From an uncultured Alphaproteobacteria bacterium (GTDB lineage Bacteria; Pseudomonadota; Alphaproteobacteria; SP197): a stretch of 64,000 nt of DNA. Position 1 is the first letter of the stretch, and the number at the start of each line of letters is the position of its first letter. The notes under the pieces are model-generated. The model was not told the origin of the DNA. It saw nothing but the letters and a program-made list of their open reading frames with translations, and ran no database searches. Of this stretch, positions 29,108-38,088 are shown piece by piece. A program made the position numbers and the translations under genes. Where the stretch lies: positions 1 through 64,000 of the forward strand of contig CALSLK010000009.1 in NCBI GenBank assembly GCA_943787175.1, written 5' to 3'.

Positions 29108-29880
29108 AATTTTGGAGAGACAAGCCCCTGCCCCTCCTCGATCCGCTCTTCCTGACCCTGGCCATCGCCTCGATCCTGGTATCGGGCATCTCCAAGGGCG
29201 GGTTCGGCGGCGGTCTGGGCATCCTTGCCGTGCCGCTGCTGGCGCTCACCGTTTCGCCTGTTGAAGCCGCAGCCATCGTCGCGCCTCTGCTCTGCGCCAT
29301 GGATCTCGTGGGTCTACGCGCCTATTGGGGCAAATGGGACAAACGCCTGCTGCTCCTGATGGTCCCCGGCGCCTTTGTCGGCATGGCACTGGCGGCACTG
29401 CTGTTCGGCATGATCACGGAATCAGGCATGCGCCTGTTTCTGGGGCTCATCGCCACGCTGTTTGCGCTCCATTACTGGAGCGCCACGCTGATGGGCCGCT
29501 TCTCGCCCGTCATCAAATCCTGGATGGGACCCATCGCCGGCCTGATGTCGGGTTTCACCAGCTTTGTCGCCCATGCCGGCGGCCCGCCCGTGCAGGTCTT
29601 TCTGCTTGGCCTCAAACCCGACAAAACGGTTTACGTCGCCACCACGGTCGGTTTCTTCACCGTGCTCAACTACATCAAGCTGGTGCCCTATACGGCCATG
29701 GGCTTTTTCACCCCGACCACCCTGCTGACCTCAGCTGTGCTGCTGCCTCTGGCCGTCTTTGGCATGTGGTTGGGCGTGCGCCTGCACGGGAAGGTGCGTC
29801 AGGAGACTTTCTATAGGATTTGCTACAGCATGCTGCTGCTCGTCGGCCTCAAATTGCTCGCCGACGGCTTCGGCCTCTAG
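29101..29880 (+). CDS. Sulfite exporter TauE/SafE (TSUP) family permease
   Basis: A membrane protein of about 259 residues with eight hydrophobic segments. GISKGGFGGGLGILAVPLLAL near the start and SFVAHAGGPPVQVFLL in the second half are the two TSUP half-repeat motifs. Family members export sulfite, sulfoacetate or similar organosulfur anions. The start is uncertain: the ATG at 29101 lies inside the preceding palindrome, and a purine-rich site at 29113 could serve a later non-ATG start. Confidence 0.85.
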   Translation: MTQFWRDKPLPLLDPLFLTLAIASILVSGISKGGFGGGLGILAVPLLALTVSPVEAAAIVAPLLCAMDLVGLRAYWGKWDKRLLLLMVPGAFVGMALAALLFGMITESGMRLFLGLIATLFALHYWSATLMGRFSPVIKSWMGPIAGLMSGFTSFVAHAGGPPVQVFLLGLKPDKTVYVATTVGFFTVLNYIKLVPYTAMGFFTPTTLLTSAVLLPLAVFGMWLGVRLHGKVRQETFYRICYSMLLLVGLKLLADGFGL

Positions 29881-29898
29881 AATCAACGGGAGATCACC

Positions 29899-30267
29899 AT
29901 GTCCAACAACGAACGACGCGAACGCGGAGAAGCCATCACCACGGGCATGTGGGGCAACCCACCCCAGGGCAACGACGTCAGCCAGGAGATGATCGACATC
30001 ACCGTCGAGCACCTCTTCGGCGATATCTGGTCGCGCTCCGGCCTCAACCTGCGTGACCGCTCCATGATCACCGTGGCCACCCTGGTCGTCACCGGCAAGG
30101 AAGCCCAGTTGAAGGCCCACCTGAAAGGCGCCCTTTCCAACGGCGTCACACGCGACGAAATCAAGGAAATGATGATCCACCTGGCCCACTACGGCGGCTG
30201 GCCCTGCGCCATGACCGGCCTGACGGTTGCGAAGGCCGTGTTTGATGAGATTGACGGCGAAACCTGA
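29899..30267 (+). CDS. Carboxymuconolactone decarboxylase family protein
   Basis: A 122-residue all-helical protein of the CMD/AhpD fold: VEHLFGDIWSRSGLNLRDRSM, VVTGKEAQLKAHL and the signature EMMIHLAHYGGWPCAM, which carries the conserved His and Cys. The closest enzymes are 4-carboxymuconolactone decarboxylases. The CxxC of AhpD is absent. It is 18 bp after the TSUP gene and 13 bp before hyuB. Confidence 0.9.
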   Translation: MSNNERRERGEAITTGMWGNPPQGNDVSQEMIDITVEHLFGDIWSRSGLNLRDRSMITVATLVVTGKEAQLKAHLKGALSNGVTRDEIKEMMIHLAHYGGWPCAMTGLTVAKAVFDEIDGET

Positions 30268-30280
30268 TCCGGACCCGGCC

Positions 30281-32023
30281 ATGACCGTGCCTTCTCCCGT
30301 CCAACTTGCGCTGATCCAGAATCGCCTGGACGAGATCGCGCGCCAGATGGCCACGGTCATGGTGCGGACGGCGCGCAGCACCGTGCTCAGCCTGAGCCAC
30401 GACTTCTCCTGCTTCGTGAGCGATGCCGATGGCGCGATCATCAGCCAGGCCGACGGTTGTCCGATCCACACCGGATGCGGCGGCCTTTCGGTCAAGGCCC
30501 TGCTCGCGGCCTTCCCCGACGACGTCAACGAAGGCGACGTTTTCCTCATGAACGACCCCTATGTCGCGGGCGGCAATCATCTGGCCGACTGGGTTGTGGT
30601 TCGCCCCGCCTTTCATGATGGATGCCGCATCGGCTTCACCTGCAACCGGGCACATCAATCCGATATCGGCGGCGGGGCGGCGGGAACCTTCAACCCCAAG
30701 GCGACTGAAATCTGGCACGAGGGCATCCGCCTGCCACCGCTGAAGCTCTACCGGCGCGGAGAGGTCACCGAGGACCTCTGGCAACTCCTGCTGTTGAACT
30801 GCCGCACGCCCGACCTCATCGACGGCGACCTGCGCGCCATGGTGGGCTCCACCGAGATCGGAAAGGACAGGCTTGAGGCCATTGCACGGGATCTGGGCGT
30901 GGATCAGGCCAAAGCCTGTTTCCGCGGTATTCTCGACCATGGCGAACGTATGGCGCGGACCTGCATCGCCGACATGCCCGACGGCACCTATCACGGCGAA
31001 GACTGGACCCTGAACGACTGCTTCGAGGAGATCGCGACACCGGTGCGGGTCGCTGTCACGGTCTCTGGCGACAGCGTGCATGTGGATTTCGAGGGCACCG
31101 GTCCACAGATGAAGGGCTTCAAGAACTCTTCGGTGGCCAACACCCAATCGGCCGTCTACATGGCCATCAAATCCTTCTTTGATGCCCCGCTGCCCCACAA
31201 CGAAGGGGTCTTCCGGCCCATCACCATCGCCATGCCCCTGGGTAGCGCGGTCAACCCGCGCCCGCCTGCACCGACCTCGAACGGCACGATTGTGATCGCC
31301 CAGCACATCATCCATGCCGTCTGGCAGGCACTGGGCGAGGCTGATCCCGACCTTGCCTGTGCCGGTTGGGGCCGCAGCGTGCATCCCACCATGTCGGGCC
31401 ATACGCCCGAAACCGACCATCGCTATATCGTCTTCCACTTCCAGACAATGCCTGGCGGCGGCGCCCTGAAAGGCCGCGACGGGTTTGCTTCGGTCGGCCA
31501 CCTTTCAGCACTGGGTGGGCTCACCATTCCCAATATCGAACCCTACGAACAGCTCTACCCCATCACCTTCGAGCGCCAGGAACTGCGCTGCGATGCAGCC
31601 GGACCGGGCGAGTACCGGGGTGGACCCGGCATCGATTACGCCGTCACCATGCAAGAACCCTGCACCATGCATTTCCGCAGCGAAGGCATCGGGCCCCCGA
31701 GTGGTTTTGGTGCCAATGCGGGCGGAGAAGGCGAAGGCGGCTTCATGGAAGTGACCGAAACCAGCGGCGATCACGACCTTCCTCCCCCCTTCAGCACACG
31801 CCATTACGGCCCCTGCACCTACCACGCTCTGTCTCCCGGCGGCGGCGGTTGGGGCGATCCACTACAGCGTCCTGTCGAGCTGGTACTCGACGATGTTCTG
31901 GGCGGTATCGTCAGCCGAGAAAAGGCCCGCGAAATCTACGGTGTTGTTATGCTGGAGGATGGCCGCACCGTCGATGCGGAATCGACCGCCCACCTGCGCG
32001 GTCACACCATCGCCGCACAGTAG
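30281..32023 (+). CDS. hyuB: Hydantoinase B / oxoprolinase family protein
   Basis: A protein of about 580 residues of the HyuB (N-methylhydantoinase B, acetone-carboxylase alpha-like) family. Recognisable parts are the N-terminal ARQMATVMVRTARSTVLSLSHDFSC, FLMNDPYVAGGNHLADW, GTNHL-like RAHQSDIGG, and the C-terminal PGGGGWGDPLQRP. HyuB normally works with HyuA in ATP-dependent opening of hydantoins or 5-oxoproline, but no hyuA lies beside it. Start 30281 was chosen from the conserved AMTVPSPVQLALIQ. Confidence 0.88.
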   Translation: MTVPSPVQLALIQNRLDEIARQMATVMVRTARSTVLSLSHDFSCFVSDADGAIISQADGCPIHTGCGGLSVKALLAAFPDDVNEGDVFLMNDPYVAGGNHLADWVVVRPAFHDGCRIGFTCNRAHQSDIGGGAAGTFNPKATEIWHEGIRLPPLKLYRRGEVTEDLWQLLLLNCRTPDLIDGDLRAMVGSTEIGKDRLEAIARDLGVDQAKACFRGILDHGERMARTCIADMPDGTYHGEDWTLNDCFEEIATPVRVAVTVSGDSVHVDFEGTGPQMKGFKNSSVANTQSAVYMAIKSFFDAPLPHNEGVFRPITIAMPLGSAVNPRPPAPTSNGTIVIAQHIIHAVWQALGEADPDLACAGWGRSVHPTMSGHTPETDHRYIVFHFQTMPGGGALKGRDGFASVGHLSALGGLTIPNIEPYEQLYPITFERQELRCDAAGPGEYRGGPGIDYAVTMQEPCTMHFRSEGIGPPSGFGANAGGEGEGGFMEVTETSGDHDLPPPFSTRHYGPCTYHALSPGGGGWGDPLQRPVELVLDDVLGGIVSREKAREIYGVVMLEDGRTVDAESTAHLRGHTIAAQ

Positions 32024-32104
32024 AATCCTTGACGACATAGTCTGGTTGATCCTGAGCCACGGGGCACCAGACCCATCCAGGCGTGTTATGCCGCCGGTGC
32101 ATGG

Positions 32105-32127
32105 ATCATCGAATCAAGTTCGATGAT
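32105..32127. repeat. Palindromic repeat with TCAAG loop (copy 2)
   Basis: A perfect 9-bp stem (atcatcgaa / ttcgatgat) around tcaag, followed by gac. The stem sequence differs from copy 1 but the loop and AT...ATGAC ends are kept. Confidence 0.75.
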
Positions 32128-32172
32128 GACTCTTGGAGATTGTCGCCACTACCAACACAATATTCTCGAGTC

Positions 32173-32195
32173 ATCCTTCGGCTTGACCGGAGGAT
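32173..32195. repeat. Palindromic repeat, CTTGA orientation (copy 3)
   Basis: A 9-bp stem (atccttcgg / ccggaggat, one mismatch) around cttga, preceded by gtc. This is the same element as the other copies read on the opposite strand. Confidence 0.7.
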
Positions 32196-32367
32196 CCATG
32201 AACGGACCTGGCCACCCGTACCACCGTGTTTGATGGCACCCCTATGCCCCGCCCCGAAACGCAACCGGCCCGATGCGATTGCACCGGGCCGGGAAACGTC
32301 GTCAGCAATTATCTCGCGAAGCCCCGGATCGACCCTGGGGCAGTCCGGGATGACACGCGTTGGTCGG

Positions 32368-33153
32368 TTACTCTGCCGCGACGGGCTGGGCCGCTGCAGC
32401 TTCGGCCTTGGGCTGGAAGATGCAGAAGATCTTGCGCACCTTACCCACACTGTCCCACTGGTAGATCATGCCTTTGGGCACCAGGAAGGTGTCGCCGGCC
32501 TTGTAAGTATTGGACTTGCCGGTGCCGTCGGTGATCGTGACTTCACCTTCCAGAATATGCATCAGTTCGTTGCGCACGAAGGGCAGCGGCTTGGTGTGCA
32601 TTTCCTCGGTTTCCCATAGGCCCACCGTCATCTGCTGGGTGGCATCCTGGAAAAACACTTTGGTGCCCTGCTTGGGTGTGCCGCCGATATAGCGCGATCC
32701 ATCCTGCTCACCCACGGGGTCCAGATCCATGTCATGGGCGAAGGTGCGGATGTTCAGGCCATCGGCACCCAGGACCTCGCCGGAGGGGTCGTCATGGATG
32801 ACGTAGAACTTGCGGATGTTCTCGGTCTGCTTCCAGATGCAGGGCGTACCCTTGGGCACGATGAAGCTTTCACCCGCGCTGACCGTTGTCTCCGTACCGT
32901 CCTCGTGGATCATGGTGACGGAGCCTTCAAGCACCAGCATGTATTCGTTGACGTCATAAGGACCGGACTTGGCCGTCATCGGCGTGCAGGTCCACACACC
33001 GGCGGTCAGGGTGCCGGTGTCGTCGGTGAAATAGTTGTGGCCGGTTTGCACCGGCTCGCCGGCGGTCAGCGCCTCGGCAGGAATCTGTTCCCATGTCTCA
33101 AGCCCGCTGTCGGGGCCCTGGGCACTGAACGCAATCGGTCGAAGGTCACTCAT
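32368..33153 (-). CDS. Two-domain cupin (DUF861-type), second of tandem pair
   Basis: A 261-residue protein made of two cupin barrels. Each half has the sequence type GVWTCTPMTAK...YMLVLEGSVTMIHEDG...AGESFIVPKGTPCIWKQTE, that is, a DUF861-like cupin with a conserved Cys-Thr-Pro and Trp-Lys-Gln. No signal peptide. Similar bicupins include (S)-ureidoglycine aminohydrolase, but the substrate here is unknown. It starts 15 bp after the stop of its tandem paralogue, with which it shares the same architecture. Confidence 0.85.
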   Translation of the reverse strand: MSDLRPIAFSAQGPDSGLETWEQIPAEALTAGEPVQTGHNYFTDDTGTLTAGVWTCTPMTAKSGPYDVNEYMLVLEGSVTMIHEDGTETTVSAGESFIVPKGTPCIWKQTENIRKFYVIHDDPSGEVLGADGLNIRTFAHDMDLDPVGEQDGSRYIGGTPKQGTKVFFQDATQQMTVGLWETEEMHTKPLPFVRNELMHILEGEVTITDGTGKSNTYKAGDTFLVPKGMIYQWDSVGKVRKIFCIFQPKAEAAAAQPVAAE

Positions 33154-33168
33154 GGATTTGTCTCCTTG

Positions 33169-33951
33169 TTACTCTGCTGCATCCGCGACGCGGGCCATGG
33201 CCTCGTCGGGATAGAAAATCATGAAGTACTTGCGGACGTATTCGTCGCTGATCCAGGAAATCTCGGCCCCCTTCTCCACAAGCAACGTATCTCCTGCCTT
33301 GAAGACATGGTCGCCCACGCCTTCCTCACGGATCGTCACGCTGCCTTCCAGGATCGACATCAGCTCATGACGCGGAAACGGCCCGCTTTTGGTCGTCATG
33401 GGCGTGCAATCCCAGACCCCTGCAGTCAACTGTCCGCTGGGGTCGGCATGATAGGTATGTAGGTGCTGGGATGGGGTTTCGCCAACGAAAACTGACTGAT
33501 CAGTCAGATCGACAACCGCCAGGCCGCCGGGGCCATGCCCTTCCATGCGCATGGGGCGCAGAGCGGCGGAACCTTCGGCCTGCGAGCCCGAAGGGTCCTC
33601 GAAGATGAAGAAAAACTTGTGGCAATCCTCAGTCTGCTTCCACTGGCGCACAACACCCTTGGGCAGGAACATGGCCTCACCGGGACCGAAATGATGCTCC
33701 TTGCCGTCGGCATCGATCACCGAGGCGGAGCCATCAAGAATGATGCAGTATTCGTTGGAACCGTGCGGGCCTTCCTTGGTGTGCATCGGGGTGCAATGCC
33801 ACACGCCGATCTTCAGGCCATAGGCGTCATCCTGGAAGTAGAGATGCCCCTGCTGCTCGGGTTTTCCCGAGATCAGTGCAGAGCCAGGAATCTCGGGCCA
33901 GGGCGCCATTGCCTGACCGGTTTCGAAACGCGTTACCTTGGATTTGGCCAT
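33169..33951 (-). CDS. Two-domain cupin (DUF861-type), first of tandem pair
   Basis: A 260-residue paralogue of the downstream bicupin: GVWHCTPMHTKEGPHGSNEY and FLPKGVVRQWKQTED in the first barrel, GVWDCTPMTTKSGPFPRHE in the second. Near-equal length and conserved domain order show a tandem duplication, though the linker between barrels (DLTDQSVFVGETP) has diverged. Start 33951 (MAKSKVTRF) was chosen since an upstream extension to 34143 runs into the divergent permease promoter. The two proteins could form a hetero-oligomer. Confidence 0.85.
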   Translation of the reverse strand: MAKSKVTRFETGQAMAPWPEIPGSALISGKPEQQGHLYFQDDAYGLKIGVWHCTPMHTKEGPHGSNEYCIILDGSASVIDADGKEHHFGPGEAMFLPKGVVRQWKQTEDCHKFFFIFEDPSGSQAEGSAALRPMRMEGHGPGGLAVVDLTDQSVFVGETPSQHLHTYHADPSGQLTAGVWDCTPMTTKSGPFPRHELMSILEGSVTIREEGVGDHVFKAGDTLLVEKGAEISWISDEYVRKYFMIFYPDEAMARVADAAE

Positions 33952-34063
33952 GACGACCCCCTCGATTGGCTGATTCGCCTGATTATGCACCAGCCCGGCC
34001 TGTCGGAACAGGTGACAAGCTTCATGAATTGCTATTCGGTGCGTCGTCTTACTTGGATTCTCC

Positions 34064-34936
34064 ATGACATATCGCGCCGGCCTCCTGATCCTGACAGTTG
34101 CAGCCTCCATGGCGAGCTTCAACGGCCTGATCGTGCGTTCCATGGAGTCTGCCGACGCCTACCAGGTGGTCGTCGTGCGGCATCTCTTCATGGCGGCCGG
34201 TCTGTTCCTGATCGCGGTTCTGCGCAGCAGGGCGGGCGGTTATCGGTTCACCATTGCGCTTGGCATGCCAGGGCTGGTGGCCTGCATCAGCTATGGTATC
34301 GGGAGCATCACCTTCATCCTGGCGCTGGCCCATACTACCGTTGCTCAGACGCTGCTCATCATCACTGCGCTTCCGGTCACAACAGCGATCATGGCGCGCA
34401 TCTTCCTCAAGGAGTCGGTACGGCCCATCGCCTGGTTCGCCATGGCCGGCACCATTGTCGGAATTGTGATCATGGCAGGCAGCATCGGTGAGGGCGGCAG
34501 TATCTATGGTTTCATCATGGCCGTGATGACGGTTGCAACGATGACCTATTTTGCCGTGGGCCTGCGATGGGGCCGCGAGACCGACATGATTCCGCCCATT
34601 GCCCTGGGTTCCCTGGTTGCTGCCTTCGGAGCAGCACTTATCTCGCCGTCTGCGCCATTCGACGTCAGCCTGCACGATTTTACGGTTCTCATGGTTTGGG
34701 GCGGTGTTTGGAGCACCGTGATGATCCTGTTTTTCATCCTGGCATCGCGGACTGTGCCCGGTGGTGAGATGATGCTGTTCATCGCGCTTGAGGCTGCCCT
34801 GGGTCCGCTCTGGGTCTGGCTTGCCTATGACGAAGTCCCGACCGTGGCGACCCTTGCAGGCGGCGCACTGGTGCTGGCTTGCGTCATCGGATTTGCCATC
34901 AGCGGCATGCGCCGACCAGCCGGGGAGCAGACCTGA
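34064..34936 (+). CDS. EamA/DMT family transporter, first of pair
   Basis: A 290-residue membrane protein with ten hydrophobic segments in two EamA repeats. Features are SMASFNGLIVRSME in segment 1, HLFMAAGLFLIAVLR, the mid-protein TTAIMARIFLKESVRPIAW and a matching second half. It belongs to the drug/metabolite transporter superfamily, whose members export amino acids and other metabolites. It divides a short intergenic region with the divergent bicupin, and its stop overlaps the start of its paralogue (TGATG). Confidence 0.9.
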   Translation: MTYRAGLLILTVAASMASFNGLIVRSMESADAYQVVVVRHLFMAAGLFLIAVLRSRAGGYRFTIALGMPGLVACISYGIGSITFILALAHTTVAQTLLIITALPVTTAIMARIFLKESVRPIAWFAMAGTIVGIVIMAGSIGEGGSIYGFIMAVMTVATMTYFAVGLRWGRETDMIPPIALGSLVAAFGAALISPSAPFDVSLHDFTVLMVWGGVWSTVMILFFILASRTVPGGEMMLFIALEAALGPLWVWLAYDEVPTVATLAGGALVLACVIGFAISGMRRPAGEQT

Positions 34937-35799
34937 TGCGTTACGGCACCGCCGTCATCCTGCTGCTGATCGCAACCACGCTTTCGAGCCTGAACGGGGT
35001 TTTCGTCAACTCATTCGAAGGCATGACCGATTGGCAGATCGTCTTCTGGCGCCACCTGCTGGTTGGTATTGCGATGTTCACCGGCCTGTTGCTGGTCTAT
35101 CGGCGCCGCTTTGCCGGAGCCCTGAAAAGTCAGGGCTGGGTCGGACTGGGTGGTGCGTTTGCGTTTGGACTGAGCACGCTCCTGGTCACCATGGCGCAGC
35201 ATCACGCTCCGATCGCCGACGTCATGTTCGTGCTGGCCAGCGTGCCCTTCCTGACCGCCCTGCTGGCCTGGCTGATCCTGCGCGAGGCAATACACACCAT
35301 CACCTGGTTTGGGCTCACCGGCGCATCTGCCGGTATCATCATCATGGTTCTGGGCAATCTTGGTTCCGGCAACATGACCGGCACGCTGCTTGGCGTCGGC
35401 GCAGCGCTCATGATTGCGACCTTTGCCGTCATCCTGCGCTGGGGCAAGGCGATCGACATGATCCCCATGTTCGCTCTTGGCTGCTTCATTGCCGCAGCCA
35501 TCGCATTGCCGTTTACCGTCAACGACCTCTGGTTCGACAGCAGACATCTTCCGCTGATGCTGGTCTGGGCCGCCATCATCTCGCCAACCTATTACGCGCT
35601 CTTCGTCATCAGCTCACGTTACATTCCAGGCGGCGAACTGATGCTCTCCCTGGCAGTGGAAACTATCGAAGCGGCCATTCTGGCCTGGCTGCTACTCAGT
35701 CAGATCCCGACACAACAGACCTTCATCGGCGGCGCAATCATCATGGCCTCGGTCGGAATCCTGGCGTACTTCCGCATCCGACGAGAGCACCAGAGCTAG
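34936..35799 (+). CDS. EamA/DMT family transporter, second of pair
   Basis: A 287-residue paralogue of the preceding gene: TTLSSLNGVFVNSFEG, WRHLLVGIAMF and the same ten-span arrangement. The start ATG overlaps the upstream TGA by one base, so the two are translationally coupled and may act as a heterodimeric small-solute exporter or two homodimers. Its TAG stop overlaps the stop of the convergent enolase-superfamily gene in the palindrome CTAG at 35,796-35,799. Confidence 0.9.
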   Translation: MRYGTAVILLLIATTLSSLNGVFVNSFEGMTDWQIVFWRHLLVGIAMFTGLLLVYRRRFAGALKSQGWVGLGGAFAFGLSTLLVTMAQHHAPIADVMFVLASVPFLTALLAWLILREAIHTITWFGLTGASAGIIIMVLGNLGSGNMTGTLLGVGAALMIATFAVILRWGKAIDMIPMFALGCFIAAAIALPFTVNDLWFDSRHLPLMLVWAAIISPTYYALFVISSRYIPGGELMLSLAVETIEAAILAWLLLSQIPTQQTFIGGAIIMASVGILAYFRIRREHQS

Positions 35800-36930
35800 G
35801 CTGCGCTGTCGAACACGATTTCAGCGTCCTGCTCGACCCCGGCCCAGTCGATCTCAATACCCAGGCCGTTTTCACGTGGCGCGGACACACAACCCAAAGC
35901 GTCCAGCGCAATGGGGAGAACGAGCAGGATAATCAAACGGGGCGGAAGGCGCCGGGTGCTCGAACCAGGTGTTGCCGACCATGCCCAGCATCACATGCAG
36001 ATTGGCAAGCTGTGCCGTCTGGTAGCCAAAGGACTGGATTTCGACAGGCACATTCATGGCCTTGGCCAGCCCCATCGCCTTGACCGCTGTGGAGATACCA
36101 CCGGCATTGCAGACGTCGAAGCGAAGCCTGGACCAGGCTTTGCGGGAAAGACCTTCACGCCAGTTGTCCAGTCCGACCAGGATGTTGCCAGCATTGAGAA
36201 TATCCACATCGACGGCTTCGTTAAGCGCGACATAGGCATCAAGGTCGGTATCGGGAAGCGGTGCTTCCAGCCAGTCGAACGGCCCCTTGCTCATGGCCTG
36301 GCCCAGCCGCACGGCTTCATCAAAGGTGCAGAGCTGTTCCTGATCGGTCATGAAGCGCACCTTGCCTTCGCCATAGGCGCTGGTGATCAGGGCGACCAGT
36401 TCCAGGTCGAAATCAGGATCGGTGTTCATGTGAAACTTGATCGCTGGATAACCCATGGCGATGAACCGTTTCGTCACATCAAGATATTCCTCCATCGTCA
36501 GGAACGCCTCGGTGCTGGCATAAACCGGAATGCGCTCGCGATAACCACCCAACAGACGATAGACCGGCTGACCAACCGCACGGCCATAGGCATCCCACAT
36601 GGCGCAATCGACCATGGAGATACCCATCCATGGGCCCTCGCCCGCCTCTTCCAGAAGCGTTTGCGTCAAAGCGGCGCGCCGACCGGCATTGTGGCCCACG
36701 ATCTGTTCGGCAATGGCGGCAACTTCATTGACAAAACAGCCCATCGCACGACCAGCCCAGCCGCTCAGGTAGGACGCTGCACCCTCTGCGCCACCCGCCA
36801 GCGTCACGCGCACCAGCTCGATGTTCATGGCCGCGCGATCCATGCGTCCGTGATAGCGCGTTGGTACCGACTGCTCGGGTGTCAGGGCATAGCCGCGCAC
36901 ACGCGTGATATCGAGATCGTCCGCCATCAC
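35796..36930 (-). CDS. Mandelate racemase/muconate lactonizing enzyme family protein, one frameshift
   Basis: An enolase-superfamily enzyme of about 377 residues. The N-terminal capping domain (LDITRVRGYALTPE) is followed by a barrel with AIKFHMNTDPDFD (base-bearing strand), FMTDQEQ and WLEAPLPDTD (metal ligands), and VCNAGGIST. The written frame ends early after FDYPARSPH; removing one C from the CCCC run near 35,915 continues into PIALDALGC and the family C-terminus GLGIEIDWAGVEQD, then TAG at 35,796. Members abstract a proton alpha to a carboxylate (dehydratase or racemase). It is immediately downstream of a paralogue. Confidence 0.82.
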
Positions 36931-38073
36931 TCAGTCCTTCAGATCAAAGGTCAGAAACGCCTCAGCTTCAATGCGCTCCCAATCGGGCACCGCACCCAGA
37001 CCCGGCCCGGTCGGTGCGTGTATCAGGCCGCTGGCATCAACCACCGGCGGTTCAGCCAGTTCATAGTTATAGTCGGTTTCGGCAACCGGTTGTTCGAACC
37101 AGTCACAATTGCCCAGACCCAGGGCAAGATGCAGAGCAGCCAGCTTGCGCCCTTCATATCCATAGGACTGCAGTTCGACCGTCATGCCGTGCGCATCAGC
37201 CAGACCCATGGCGCGGATCGAAGCCGTGAGGCCGCCATTGTGGCTCGGGCCGGTTCTGACATGGTCCCACGCACCGCCTTCGATACCCGACCGCAGGTCT
37301 TCAAGGCTGGTCAATGTGTTTCCGGCCGGAATGATCGGCACGTCAACAGCCCGGCGCAACTCGCGGTAAGCGACAAAATCGGCATCGGGCAACGGCGCCT
37401 CGAACCACACGAATTCAAGTTCGGCCAGGCGCTGACCAACCCGCACAGACGTGCGCAGGTCATAACGTTGCTCAACGTCGAGCATGAAGCGCATGCGCTT
37501 GCCATGGGCGTCATGTACCGCATCGATCATGGCCAGATCCCAATCAGGATCACATTGGGTATGCAGCTTGGCTGCCCGATAGCCGCGCTCAGCCAGATCG
37601 CCGACATAGGCGACATAAGCCTCAACCGTCTCGAGCACCGGTGTGCTGGCATACGCCGGGATGACATCACGAACGCCGCCCAGCATCTGCCAGAGTGGTT
37701 GGTTTGCGGCGCGCGCCATCAGATCCCACAGGGCGATATCAATCAGCGATTCAGCACGACGCCGGGGATCATCACAGGTTCGCAACAGACGTTCGCTGAC
37801 GGCTTCACGCTCCAGCGCGGATGCACCCAGGACCTGCGGCGCAATCTCGTGCAGCCGATCAGCAGCCGAGCGTTCGGGTGCGCCAGCGCCATCATCATGG
37901 GGCGCATTCGACGTGTTCGATGCCCAACCCTCCAGGCCGTTGGCAGCGGTCAGGCGCAGCAGATTGTCGGTGATGCGCACAAAGCCGTCCTGCCCTGTCC
38001 AGCGATAGGGCGGCGTGTTGGCTGGCGTGACGGCATAGATGCGGGCACGGACGATATCAAGATCACGACTCAT
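36931..38073 (-). CDS. Mandelate racemase/muconate lactonizing enzyme family protein
   Basis: A 380-residue enolase-superfamily enzyme, paralogous to the next gene downstream, with which it shares ALWDLMARAANQPLWQMLGG, AAKLHTQCDPDWD, FMLDVEQ, FEAPLPDAD and the C-terminal FEQPVAETDYNYEL...GPGLGAV region. The first metal ligand is the Asp of LDVEQ, the second the Glu of EAPLPD. Its stop abuts the paralogue's start with no gap. The pair may form an acid-sugar or hydroxyacid dehydratase set; which substrate is unknown. Confidence 0.88.
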   Translation of the reverse strand: MSRDLDIVRARIYAVTPANTPPYRWTGQDGFVRITDNLLRLTAANGLEGWASNTSNAPHDDGAGAPERSAADRLHEIAPQVLGASALEREAVSERLLRTCDDPRRRAESLIDIALWDLMARAANQPLWQMLGGVRDVIPAYASTPVLETVEAYVAYVGDLAERGYRAAKLHTQCDPDWDLAMIDAVHDAHGKRMRFMLDVEQRYDLRTSVRVGQRLAELEFVWFEAPLPDADFVAYRELRRAVDVPIIPAGNTLTSLEDLRSGIEGGAWDHVRTGPSHNGGLTASIRAMGLADAHGMTVELQSYGYEGRKLAALHLALGLGNCDWFEQPVAETDYNYELAEPPVVDASGLIHAPTGPGLGAVPDWERIEAEAFLTFDLKD

Positions 38074-38088
38074 AGAGAAACGAAGCCC

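Larger units (their letters stand above)
32024..32367. other. Non-coding stretch with palindromic repeats
   Basis: This 344-bp interval between hyuB and the bicupin genes shows no credible open reading frame. It holds two hairpins of the TCAAG-loop repeat family (listed separately) and, at 32,321-32,355, a degenerate element (gcccc...ggggc then tccgggatgac) that looks like a broken third copy. Its function is unknown; the two flanking transcripts converge here. Confidence 0.6.
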
